Of a stretch of DNA of 64,000 nucleotides, positions 22,102 through 32,223 are shown one piece after another. Location of the stretch: NCBI GenBank assembly GCA_004519485.1, contig CP038121.1, positions 577,034 through 641,033 of the forward strand, in the 5' to 3' direction. This stretch comes from Nannochloropsis oceanica (Eukaryota > Sar > Eustigmatophyceae > Eustigmatales > Monodopsidaceae). The notes beneath the pieces were generated by a model. It was not told where the DNA came from and made no database searches. It saw only the letters and a program-made list of their open reading frames with translations. The position numbers were made by a program, and so were the translations under genes. Within the stretch, counting starts at the first letter, position 1; each line of letters starts with the position of its first letter.

Positions 22102-24776
22102 CTAACATTCATTCCCCAGGCCCCACACCGCGCTGTTGCTCGCCAGCGACAAGAGGCGCTCCATGTCCCGACGGAGGGGGGAGGGCGTGGGCTGGTCTTT
22201 CCCATGACCGCCGAGGAGGATGCGACTGGACCTGATAAGAGGGAGGGAAGGAGCAGGGGAGGAAGGGAAAGAGGGACAGGTTCAATTACATGGAAGCGGG
22301 GGCTTAGGGAAGGAGGGAGCGAAGGGGGAACATACCGACGGATGGGTGTGGAGGTGGAGCGGGTCCCGTCGCCGTTAAAGCGAGAGACTTCCAGCAAAAA
22401 CGACCCGCCGCCACCGGCAGGGGAGGAGACCGAGGGAGAGGAAGGGGTGCAACTCTTGGTCTTCTTCTTGTTGGGCATCGGGGTGCCCTTGCGTTGGCCC
22501 GAGGTCGCGTCCAGTTCCATGGCAGGGCAGACGCCAGGAGAGGACTGCCGAGGGAGAGAAGGGAGGGGGGGGTAAGGGGGAAGAGGTGAATAAATGCATG
22601 TGTATGTATGCAGCCACAGGGCCGAGTAGACCGGTTGATAACTCGGTGTGAGATAAAGATCCATCTCTCCGAGACTTGCCTTCGTTCCAGCTCCAGCTGC
22701 CGCGAAACCGCCATCGTGGTCACCGCTCTGGCCGTTCTCGACGTCCTCAAACCCGCCATCGCTACCGTCGCGATCCTCCTCCTCCTCCTCCTCCTCATAC
22801 TGCTGCTGCTGCTGCAGCTGCTGCTGATCAGTCGAGACACGTGCAGGCATCGCCGTCATCCTCAGCCGAGCCGCCCCCGCAGCCATAGAAGAACGCCATG
22901 GGCCACGGCCAAGGGAGCGGGCAGGAGGAGGCGGAGGAGGCATGTCTGGATACTGCTTATTGTTACTGCTGGTGCTGGTGCTACCACCGCTGCGGCTGGG
23001 CAGGGTGGCAGTGATAGTATTGGTGCTGTCCTTGGCCTTCCGCGCCGAGCCCAAGAGAGACCAGTCGCCCTCCTCCTCCTCCTCCTCCTCCTCCTCCTCC
23101 TCCTCCTCCTCCCCCTCTTCCTGTCTCTCCCTGTCCTGCATCTGCTTGCTGTAGCCTTCCCAATGGCCCTCCTCACCACCCTTGTCACCCTCGTCCTCCA
23201 TTGGCGACGAACCCGCCCTATAACCGTCACCCTCCCTCGCAAACAACTCCATCCTCCCATCCTCCCCCTCTTCCTCCTCTTCCTCCTCCCCCTCGACTCT
23301 TACCTCTCCCACCCCCTCCATGGGCAAGGCCACCACCCGCCTCGCCCCCCCACTCTTGAGGATGGCTGTGGGAGACATCAACAGCGATCGACGCCGAGCA
23401 GAAGAGGGCGCCTGCCCTTCCTCCCCCCCTCCCTCCTCCTCCTGTCGCCGCTGCACAAGGAGGGAGACACGCCGGGCCCCTGTGGAGAGGGGGCTCATGA
23501 AGGGTGCTGCAGTCGAAGCCGAAGGCGGAGGGGTACGCTTGGCAGGGGAAGCGTATGAGGAGGGAGCGGCGAAGGAAGGGAGGGAGGAAGGGGCGGTTCG
23601 ACGAGGAGGAGGGGGCATAGGGTCCGTGGCAGCTGTAGTGGAAGGGGAGGATGCCAAGCGATGATTGGCCGCTCGCAGCAAGCTGGCCCGTTTGGCCTTG
23701 TCGTCATGCTGCTGTTGCTGCCGCTCCTGCTGCTGGCGTTGCGCCGGCTCCGCCTCTCTTCCAAACAAGTCTCGCGTCACGAGTGCGTCCACCCCCCCTC
23801 CTTCTCCCTTGTCTTCCTTCGTCAACTCGTCCGTATCGTCGCCATCATGCGCCGACATGTCGGGCGGAATCCGACCAGAGAAGACTGTGGTGAGAGAAGA
23901 GGCACATAAGGTCTCGACCTCCTCCTCCTCCTCCTCCTCCTCCTCCTCCTCCTCCTCCTCCTCCTCCTCCTCCTCCTCCACGTCCTCCTCCTCCACGTCC
24001 TCCTCCTCCACGTCCTCCTCCTCCTTCTCCACTTCTTCCTCCTCCCGTTCCTTCAGACGTTCCACCGCCTTTTCCCTCCCCTCCTGCAAGACCCTCTCCT
24101 CCCTCGCACCGCCGAGCTTCACTCCCCTCATGCCCTCTTCCCACACCCTTGCCGCATCCGTCCAGGCTCCTTCCGCTTCCTCCACCTCAGCCCGCGCCAA
24201 CCAGTACATAGCCTTGCCCTTGTGAATGGGCTGGCGTTTCCCAAGCTCCGTCAACAAGGTGCGGGCCGCTCCATGGCACCCCAAGTCCATCAGCTGCCGC
24301 GCTTCTTCAACGGCGGCAGCCAGGGTGGTGGAGGTGGAGAACGAGGACGAGGACGAGAGAGGGCCAGTGTGAGAAAAAGAGGACAAGGAGAATGAGGAGG
24401 AGGACGAAGAGGCGAAGGCCGCAGAGACTTGGGATTTGACATACGCGGTGTTCTTCGAGGTGGTGGTCGCCATAGTCGTCGTCCGACTGTTGAAGCTGCT
24501 GATAGGGCAATGCATGGCCAAGGGGGTTGTGGTAGGAGAACGCATAATTTGCTTTTTCATGCTGCTGGCCGTGGGAGCTGTCATGCCCCCGCGTGTAGTG
24601 GCCTTCATCTCGCGCCCCATCATCTCACTCGTCGATGCAGGAGGGGCCGCTGCGCTTGCTACTGTGGTAGTAGTGCCGCCCTTCTTGTTGTGCTTGTGGC
24701 TCTCAATGAGAGTGAGGCGCGAGGCTGCCGTCTCTGCGACAGAGGCTGCTACGTTCTCCTTGTTGGGGGCCTGCAT
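22102..24776 (-). CDS. Ser/Glu-rich protein of unknown function
   Basis: Three exons: 24776-22632, 22544-22336, 22231-22102, in phase; 827 residues from this start. The frame is open upstream to an ATG at 24917, but a duplicate of this 5' end at 27696 keeps the ATG with the same first residues (MQAP) while upstream frames disagree, so 24776 is preferred. The protein has long Ser runs and a run of more than 15 Glu encoded by gag repeats. One ordered segment (about residues 150-220: LMDLGCHGAARTLLTEL, MYWLARAEVEEAEGAW, WEEGMR) looks like helical TPR-type or CKAP2/BUB1-like repeats; this is weak. The first intron begins with a poor donor (gtctac), so its end is tentative. Function not known. Confidence 0.6.
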
Positions 24777-25035
24777 GATGGCTGTTTTGTCAAAGTAGTA
24801 CATGAGTGGGATCGTTTTTGTGAGCGCATTAAGTGGAAGAAGCGACCACCCCCGCCGTGTAGGGGTCCAGCGTGTTAGTCGCTTGTCATTCCCGAAAACA
24901 ACCGTGGGGCTTGGCATCCAGGCTCTAATTTAGTGGGATTTTTGTGGTCATCCTCTGAGATGGTGCTCTACCTCTTATCCCCAAGGAGGAATTGTGGGCT
25001 GAGCGGTGTGACACGGGGGTCCAAACTGGCGTTTA
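24760..25035 (-). repeat. Duplicated 5' gene segment, copy 1
   Basis: This segment contains the start codon and upstream flank of the minus-strand gene ending at 22102. It is a diverged direct repeat of 27685-27940: both share, on the + strand, ggcctgcatg, atggctgttttgtc-like text, gtgagcgcat, cttgt(c/t)attccc and ccccaagg. The first codons (ATG CAG GCC CC) are common to both copies. It therefore looks like a duplicated promoter plus first codons. Confidence 0.7.
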
Positions 25036-25445
25036 AATGGGGGGAAAGGAAGAGAGCGGGGGTTTGTGGGGTGGCTAATTTGTTGTATGTGCACGCTTTT
25101 ACTGTGCATCATAGTGTACCATTATGTGGCTTTTTGTGGTGGGGCGGCTTTGTGGCCGTGATGGTCGGATGAGTGTGGTGGTTGGGTGAGGCGGCGTTTG
25201 CCCATTCGCCAGACGACCATTGTAACGGTTTGAGTGGGGGGTCATGAGGTCTCATGTGAGACCAAGGGGACCATTGATGAGACGTCACGCTGGATTGGTG
25301 AGGTCAGTGCGCCTCCCGCGAAGGGAGCACGGACGTTATTGCTCGCTACTAAGGATATCTATTTATGAGCAATTTCGCATTCGAGAACGAGGCGTGTATA
25401 CAATACAAGAGTGGTGGCTTCAGGCAAGCCTCAACCCCTCAATTG

Positions 25446-26495
25446 CAGGGTTGGGCATGTGCCACGTGCACCTGGAGTGCACGTGCGCGAGCGCACGAAA
25501 TAAAAGACAAATGTTAGAATAAGTCACGAAGAAAAATACCTTTGTTGGTTCTCCTTGGAATATGTGGCTCCAAAGGCCAAGAGGAAGCTATAGCCACACT
25601 TTTTGGGGTGAAAGATGAAGTGCTCGGTTCAGATTTTTCGCCAAACCTGATTCGCCAAAGAAAATGTGTTCCCAAGCTCCACCTAATATAATCTCACACC
25701 ACCACAACACTTATTACAGCGCTATGGATAATGGATAGGACCAGCCTGGGTGGGGAGGCTCAACAAGATGCCGCGGTAGCAACACATTTGGGCTCGTCCT
25801 CTACCGCGCTCACTCCGGGAGCCACCAGGAACGACTCAATCGACCTTGTTATCTTGCGGAAAAGAAAATCTGCACCCCCAAAATTCTGAACTATAGGTTC
25901 AAAAGATTTTCACCGACGCAGCTTCTCGAGCTCTCTTGCGCAGTGACTTGTTTGACCATTCAGGCGCAGCTGCCGGACAGTTTCGTGGAGAACCCTGTCT
26001 TTGTTGAATTCTGCAGTTTTATCACCGGTGGGCAGCTCGCATCCAACAGCAGGAGAACAAATGGCAGGCACTACAAGCGTATGTATGCCATTATGATAGA
26101 AGATTTGTGAGCGCTGGTTATCCAAAGTGGCCCGACCATTCTCTACAGTATATGTGTGTGACATTTGGTCCAGCCGTGTCAAGGACGCTTTCATGGTAAT
26201 TTTGATCACCTACATTGGAGAGGACTATAAGTACTATGAGATCACAATGGGTTGCATCTTTATGCCTGGAAAGCATACCGCGGTGGCGATCGAAGAGAGT
26301 CCGAGCACTTCATATTTCATCCCAAAAAGTGCGGCTATAGCTTCCTCTTGGCCTTTGGAGCCACATACTCCAAGGAGAACCAACAAAACTTTTTTCTTCG
26401 TGACTTATTCTAACATTTGTCTTTCTCTTTGTGCGCTCGCGCACGTGCAATCTAGGTGCACGTGGCACATGCCCAGCCCTGCCCTCCATGCGCTG
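25446..26495. mobile_element. Element with ~180-bp terminal inverted repeats
   Basis: 25446-25625 and 26300-26495 are near-perfect reverse complements. Shared landmarks include gggcatgtgccacgtgcac, gcgcgagcgcac, acaaatgttagaataagtca and gtggctccaaaggccaagag. The interior, about 650 bp, has a small + strand frame (25731-25889, 52 residues) and a minus-strand frame of 99 residues (25910-26209), neither of a family I know. Long inverted repeats around a small interior suggest a non-autonomous DNA transposon or a foldback element. Target-site duplications were not resolved by eye. Confidence 0.7.
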
Positions 26496-26778
26496 GTAAG
26501 AAGAGCACCACAGCTGGGGTTTGGCAGCAGCAGTGGCGATGCGAAAAGCAGAATAGAAAAATAGAAGAGAACGAGGAAAGGAAGCGAGCTTGCATGCACT
26601 CATCTGTTTTTATATTAAAATTCGCACGATGTGAGTGACACGTGTCCCGAGACGTCTGAGGTGGTCGGGCCGTGTGATGATCGGTATAGATCAGGTTAGA
26701 GGTCTGTGTGATGAACACAGTGCCTCCGCCTCCTCCTCCTCCATCTCCTCCGCCTCCTCCGCCTCCTCCTCCTCTGCT

Positions 26779-27696
26779 TCAACAGCCTCCATCTCCTCCA
26801 TCTCTTGATGGCAAGGGAAGTCCGACATACCCTTGGGCTCCAGCCGCGGTGATCCTCCCGTACGGGGCAGAGATCTGACCACGCAGGATCACATCCCGAA
26901 AGAAGCCTCCCTCATCAGTTATGGCAGCGACACTCATAAATGAGTGGAAGCCCTTCGTAATAGAGAGGGCCATGACCGCCCCCCTCTATTCAGATGATAC
27001 TTGTGGAGCAGTATACGCAGCGCTTGGACTGCCACGAATGCAGCGTCAGCCCCTCCGCGGTTGAGCAAGACGACGATGGGCGCGAGTTTGCCTTCGATTC
27101 TCATGTCCGTGTATACGATTACCCCCTCGCAGCTGAACCATCATGGAAAACACGGCACCATCGTCGGTGCTGTACACATTGCGAGTGATAAACAGGGTCT
27201 TGCCCGTCCATGCTGCCTCCTATACGGCAATACATCTAACTGCAAAAGGATTGTCACCGCGAAATGTAGCGGCGAAAATATCACCTGAGACCGAGTACCG
27301 AGCGATTGCGGCAGCGAGTGTGTACCCACTGGCACTCTGGTCTATAAATGGAAAGTTCTGTTGTACTGGCCGAACAGGCATACCAAAAGTCTTGACGTTG
27401 TCCACACGCGCGGGCAGGATGCTGGGAAAGTCATCCTCAAGAGGAGCGATGAAACAGGTTATTACTCTGACGCTGATGTCAGCTTTGTCACCGATGGTGC
27501 ACATTGACGTGAGCGAACTAAAATATTGGTGGAATTGGCCAGGTGTCGTTTCATTTCACCTAGCCGGTGGTTTACCACCGACAACATGAGCCAAAGGAAA
27601 GAAAAAAACGCCATCATTATGATCGTGCTCCTCCTTCTGCTGCTGCTGCTGCTGCTGCTGTTGCTGCTGCTTTCGCTGGTTCTCGGGGGCCTGCAT
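26779..27696 (-). pseudogene. Broken gene of unknown family
   Basis: On the minus strand a start ATG (27696) opens MQAPENQRK followed by a Gln run, then a probable short intron. A protein-like frame begins at about 27504 (CTIGDKADISVRVITCF, FGMPVRPVQQNFPFID). The frame meets an in-frame TAG at about 27220, continues beyond it (WTGKTLFITRNVYS), and then shifts twice: once in a G run near 27110 and once in a G run near 26970. The rest reads VVLLNRGGADAAFVAVQAL and ISAPYGRITAAGAQGYVGL. Quality of the frames argues for a former gene. I do not recognise the family. The two G-run shifts could be sequencing errors, but the nonsense codon would remain. A Glu-rich frame lies at the 3' end. Confidence 0.5.
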
Positions 27697-27940
27697 GGTA
27701 GCTGTTTTGTCTAGTGTAGTGTAACGATGGGGTCATATAAGTGAGCGCATCAGGTGGAAGGGGCAACCAACCCCTTTTTGTTGGGGTCAACTTGAATTGA
27801 ATGCTTGTTATTCCCAAGAAAAATCGTGGTGTGTGTGACAGGTTTTTGTTTCATGGAGAGATAATGCTCTATCGTTTGTCCCCAAGGGAAAACTGCAGGC
27901 TGAGCAGTGTGACATAAGGGCCCACTAGATCCGGAAAACA
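27685..27940 (-). repeat. Duplicated 5' gene segment, copy 2
   Basis: Second copy of the segment at 24760-25035, same orientation, diverged by many substitutions and small indels. It supplies the start codon and upstream flank of the broken gene ending at 26779. Confidence 0.7.
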
Positions 27941-28299
27941 TATTTACAAGGCTTAGACTTTTGTGTAAAGAGATGCCTTGCCATATGTGCCTGCCTCTTC
28001 GCCGGGCTCTGACCGATCCGACGAAGGAATGAACGATGACGACTGCGCCACTGCCAGGTCATACCTTTCTACGCCTCGACCGTGTGTCCCATACCAAGCA
28101 TTTGCCATCCAAGTCAGTCCCCTCGCATCCTGGCAAATGAGTGCCTACATATTGCCTCAAGGTACTTTTGTTGCGGGCTTAACCCCTCCTTTCTTTACAA
28201 CAAACGCTTGGTTAGACGCGGACCAATATCCGCCTCACCATCATCCATGTCGATCCCCGCCCATACCCATCCTACAACACACCCCACACTCCCCTTTAC

Positions 28300-31200
28300 A
28301 TGCAGTGCACCATGACCGGCCGCATAGGGCGGCAAATTTCTCTTTTATTTCTTTTCGTCCTTGCTGGCGTAGCCCGTGCCTTCTTCTTGGGCGGGCACAA
28401 GGCAACTCCAGCAGCAATTGGGGGAGGAGGTTTCTTGCCATCCTCAGGGCCTGTTCAGGCATGGACCACCACCTCCCTGTCCTCCTCTGCCGTATACACC
28501 AGCAGCTCGTTGTACGCCGCAGTGGGAAGCGTGATGGAGAAGCCCGTCAAGATTCCTGAGACGGACAGCGGGGAGAACAAGAAGGTCTTTGAGCGGCTCT
28601 TTGTCCAACTCAGCAAGGAAACGAGCGAGGTAGGTTTTCCGGCCTCTATGTATGTGATATGTGAGGTGATTTGATCTTGCTGTCACTACGCGTGTCTCAT
28701 TTTTCTGTCTTCCTTGTCCCCCATGGCCGCTTTGTTGATCGACCTTTCCGCCTATTTCTCAACTTAATCCATCACCCCCCCCCCCCCCACCCCTATCCCC
28801 TCTCCTGCCTTCCTCCCTTATCAGATCCCCCAAGCTTCTCTCGACGAGGCTCTGGCCCTGGCTGCCCGCGGTCGTAGCTGGAGCCGTGCCATGAAACTAT
28901 TGCGGTTGCCGACAGCAAGGCCCACAAGAGATCAGTACCACATGGCGATCGTGGCGTGTAAACGGGCGCAGCACAAATGGTAGGGAGGGAGGAAGGGAGG
29001 GAGGGAGGGAGGGAGGGAGGAAGGGAGGATGGAGGGAGATGGACGCAGTCAATTAACCTGAGCATATTTCTCTCCTGCTTTACATATCTTAATTCACATG
29101 TCTCCTCCCCTCCTTTCCTCCCCTCCCTCCCTCCCTTTCTTTCCCCCCCCAGGCGCCAAGCCCTGGAGCTGATCGACGAGGCCGTGGCCCGGGGTCTGCA
29201 GCCCAACGCCACCTCCTTCCAAGAGGTCATGTCCATCTGCGCTGTCGCCCAGCGCCCCAAGGAAGCCGTCTCCGTCCTGGACCGGATGGGGAAGGCGGGG
29301 GTGAACGCCGGCCTCTCGAGCTACAACATCGCCGTGTCGGCGCTCGCTCATCAGGGCCAGTGGAAGAAGGCTCTCAAGATCATCACCTACATGGAGAAGC
29401 AGGCCGTGTGGCCCGACACCAAGACCTACACCTCCGCAATGGAAGCCTGCGCCAAGGCCGGCGAGTGGCAACGGGCTCTGCTTCTGCTAGAGGAGATGGT
29501 GGCGCAGAAGGGGGTCCCTCCCTCCACCCCTACCTACAACGCCGCCATGCGCGCGTGTGTAGTGGGCGGACAGGACGACCGAGCCCTGGCCTTCCTGGAC
29601 GAGATGCTGCGAAAAGGCGTGGGGGTGGACGAGGACTCCTTCGGCATCGCCATCAAGGCCTGCGAGGGGGCCAAGAGGAAGGACAAGGCGCTCGAGCTCT
29701 GGCAGGAGGAGATGCCCCGTCAATCTCTCCCTCCTTCCCTCCCTCCCCTCGAGGCCCTTCTCCGCGTGCTGGTCAAGACGGAGAGGGAAGTGGAGTCCTG
29801 GCCGGCGGCCTGTGCGATCATTGATGCCCTCCCTCCCTCGTCCCCGTCCTCCTCCTCGCCCTCCCTCACCCAAGCAGACGGTGCCATGGCCCTGGTCAGG
29901 GCGGCGAGAAGCTTGCAGTTGCCGGCGGAAGGACCGGGGGAAGAAGGGGTGGTTGGGAAGTATGTGGTTGGAAAGCTATTGGCAGCAGGGAGGGTGGGGG
30001 AAGCGGTGCGCCTGTGCTCGGAGGAGGACCGACTGGGCTTCGCGGTCATGAGGGAGGGAGGCAGGGAGGGGGGGAGCGAGGAGAGCGTGGCGTGTTTGGG
30101 GGTGTTGTTGCAGTGGAGGGAGGCGGTGAGGATGAGACAGGGGGCGGGGCCGTGCGCGAAACCGGACCTGGTGCGAACGAGGCTGGAAATGGAGATGAAG
30201 GAGTCGGGGGTGCTGGGGAAGGAGGACGAGGAGATGAACGCCGTCAAGGCCCTGTGCGAGGACGGGGAGCTGGACGCGGCGATCGAGAGGATCCGGAGTA
30301 AGGGCGGCAAGCCCAGGCCGAGCGTGGTGAACTTGGCCATGGAATACGCCGTCGTCATCTTCAAGGACGTGGCCGGTGCGTCTGCCTCTCCCTTTGATGT
30401 CGTGATTATTTTGAGTGAATCTGTGTGTATGAGTGTGTGTTTGAGTGTTTTCATTCATAATTTTTTCCTTCCTTATGTCCTTTAAAAAGGCTCTTTTATG
30501 TCATGCGCACCTCTTCCCTCCCTCGCTCTCTCCTGCCCAATTTCCCTTCCCCCCTCTCTTCCTCGCCCTCCAGAAAGATACAAATATATAATACGAAACA
30601 TTCACTCATCTCTTCTCTCTTCCTCTCCCTCCCTCCTTCTCGCCAGCTGCCAAGAAGATTTTGGAAATCCCGGGGGCCGGCTCCCGTCCCTTCTACAACA
30701 GGGCCTTGCGGGTCGCGGCGGCGGCCAAGCGTTGGGGAACGGTGGCCTCGCTGCAGAAGAAAATGACAATGAATGGGATTGTGTCCGATGCCGAGACGTT
30801 CCTGCAGCTGATTGTGGGAAGTACTGAGGCTGAGAGCTTGACGCGGGTGCAGAGGTAAAAAGAGAGGGAGGGAAGGAATGGAAGGAAGGGAGGGAGGGAG
30901 GGAAAGGAGGGACCTCGTTTTTATGACCATAGTTTTTCATTGCTCCTCCCTCGTATATCTCTCTCCTCTCTCTTTTTTCACAGATACCACCACCAAATGG
31001 AAAAGGAGGGCTTTGCCACCGAGCCCGCCCATGCCGTGGCCCTTATGGCCTTCTACAACGACAAGCGCAAGTACTCCCTCTCCCTGGCCGTGTTCCAGGA
31101 GCAGGTAGCGAGGAACAGCGAGGCAGGGGGGGAGCAGCGGGAGGAGATGACGAGGCTGGCGCTGGAGGCATGTGCCATAGGGGGCCTGTGGGAGGAAGTC

Positions 31201-31779
31201 CAGGAGATCGCCGCAGCCGCACGTCTGTCGGTAGAGGAGGATGCCGCAGCCCGCACGGCGCTGTTGGAGGCCATGGCACGCGCGGGGGGTATGGTTGGGG
31301 AGGTGGAGAAGAGGGTGCGCGGGCTGGAGAGCGGGAAGAGTTTGGATGTGGCTGCGGGGAACGCCCTGTTGAGGGCGTACCAAGTAGAGGGACGGGTGGA
31401 GGAGGCGACGAGCACGCTGCAGGCTATGGAGTCGGGGTTGTTCAGCGTGCCCCCCTCGGCGGCCTCGTACGAAATCGTCATGGCGGCCCTGGCTGCCACC
31501 GGCGTGGCAGAGAGGGAGGCGGAGGCCGCGTCGCTGTTTGCGAGGCAGCAGCCCCCGTCCTCGGAGGGCTTCCGGCTGGCGCTGACGTGCTTGTGCCGTG
31601 GCGGTCGGTACAAGGAGGCCCTGGGCTTGCTTCCCGCCTTGGGAGACACGTGCAATGTGGACCCGAGCGACAACTTGCTCAAGGCGGCCATGAAGGCCGC
31701 GCTGGGCATGGGCACGAAGGAATCCTTGCCCGCGCTTCGAAAGCTGGCGGCATCGTCGCCGTCAAGCTCAGCCTTGTAG
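28300..31779 (+). CDS. Plastid-targeted pentatricopeptide repeat protein
   Basis: Exons 28300-28629, 28825-28979, 29153-30375, 30647-30854 and 30984-31779 are in phase; about 903 residues. A signal peptide (LLFLFVLAGVARA) is followed directly by FFLGG, the A-F cleavage motif of plastid proteins in secondary-plastid algae; a second in-frame ATG at 28312 gives the same signal. From about residue 160 to 340 there are tandem PPR units of about 35 residues, e.g. SYNIAVSALAHQGQWKKAL, TYTSAMEACAKAGEWQRAL and TYNAAMRACVVGG. More degenerate helical repeats continue to the end. PPR proteins bind organelle RNA for processing or translation; the target is unknown. Exon 3 has a Ser/Pro-rich insert with no counterpart in PPR units. 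Confidence 0.85.
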
Positions 31780-32223
31780 GAGGTGGCAGGAGAAGGGGGT
31801 ATAAAAGAAAGTAAGGCACGTGTGTGATTTTTAGGGGAGGGGTTCAGGGGAGGATCTTTCGGGTTGGAGGAAGGAGGAAGAGGGGAAGGGCGGATATACT
31901 TGTACGACGGGAAACATTTAAAAAAGAAGAAGAAGGATGCAGAGAAGAAACAAATTTTTGGTTTGTGTTCAACGGATACATGTACAGACGGTCTTGATAC
32001 GTACAGTTGTCCGGGAACGCATTGCATTTGGCGGAGGCGGTGACATATGCGCTCTAGCTTTAAAGCATCCACTTCCGCATAACTTATTTTTCTTTTTTCT
32101 TTCTGGTCTAGGTTCGTCTCTCCCCCTCTCCGCTTCTCGTCTCCTCCATTACTCAGGGATACTTCATTGGCAAGACACAGTGCACTGCGTTCCCCCCTTC
32201 CACCCGCCTTCCCTTCCTCCCTC
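31780..32223. other. Intergenic region between convergent genes
   Basis: Holds the 3' UTRs of the PPR gene and the oxalyl-CoA decarboxylase gene. An A-rich run sits at 31918-31960. Nothing else seen. Confidence 0.45.

Larger units (their letters stand above)
24777..28299. other. Repeat-rich region with decayed genes
   Basis: 3.5 kb between the unknown minus-strand gene and the PPR gene. It holds the two copies of a shared 5' segment, an element with terminal inverted repeats and a broken gene, each listed separately. 27960-28299 precedes the PPR start and shows nothing else. Confidence 0.5.
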
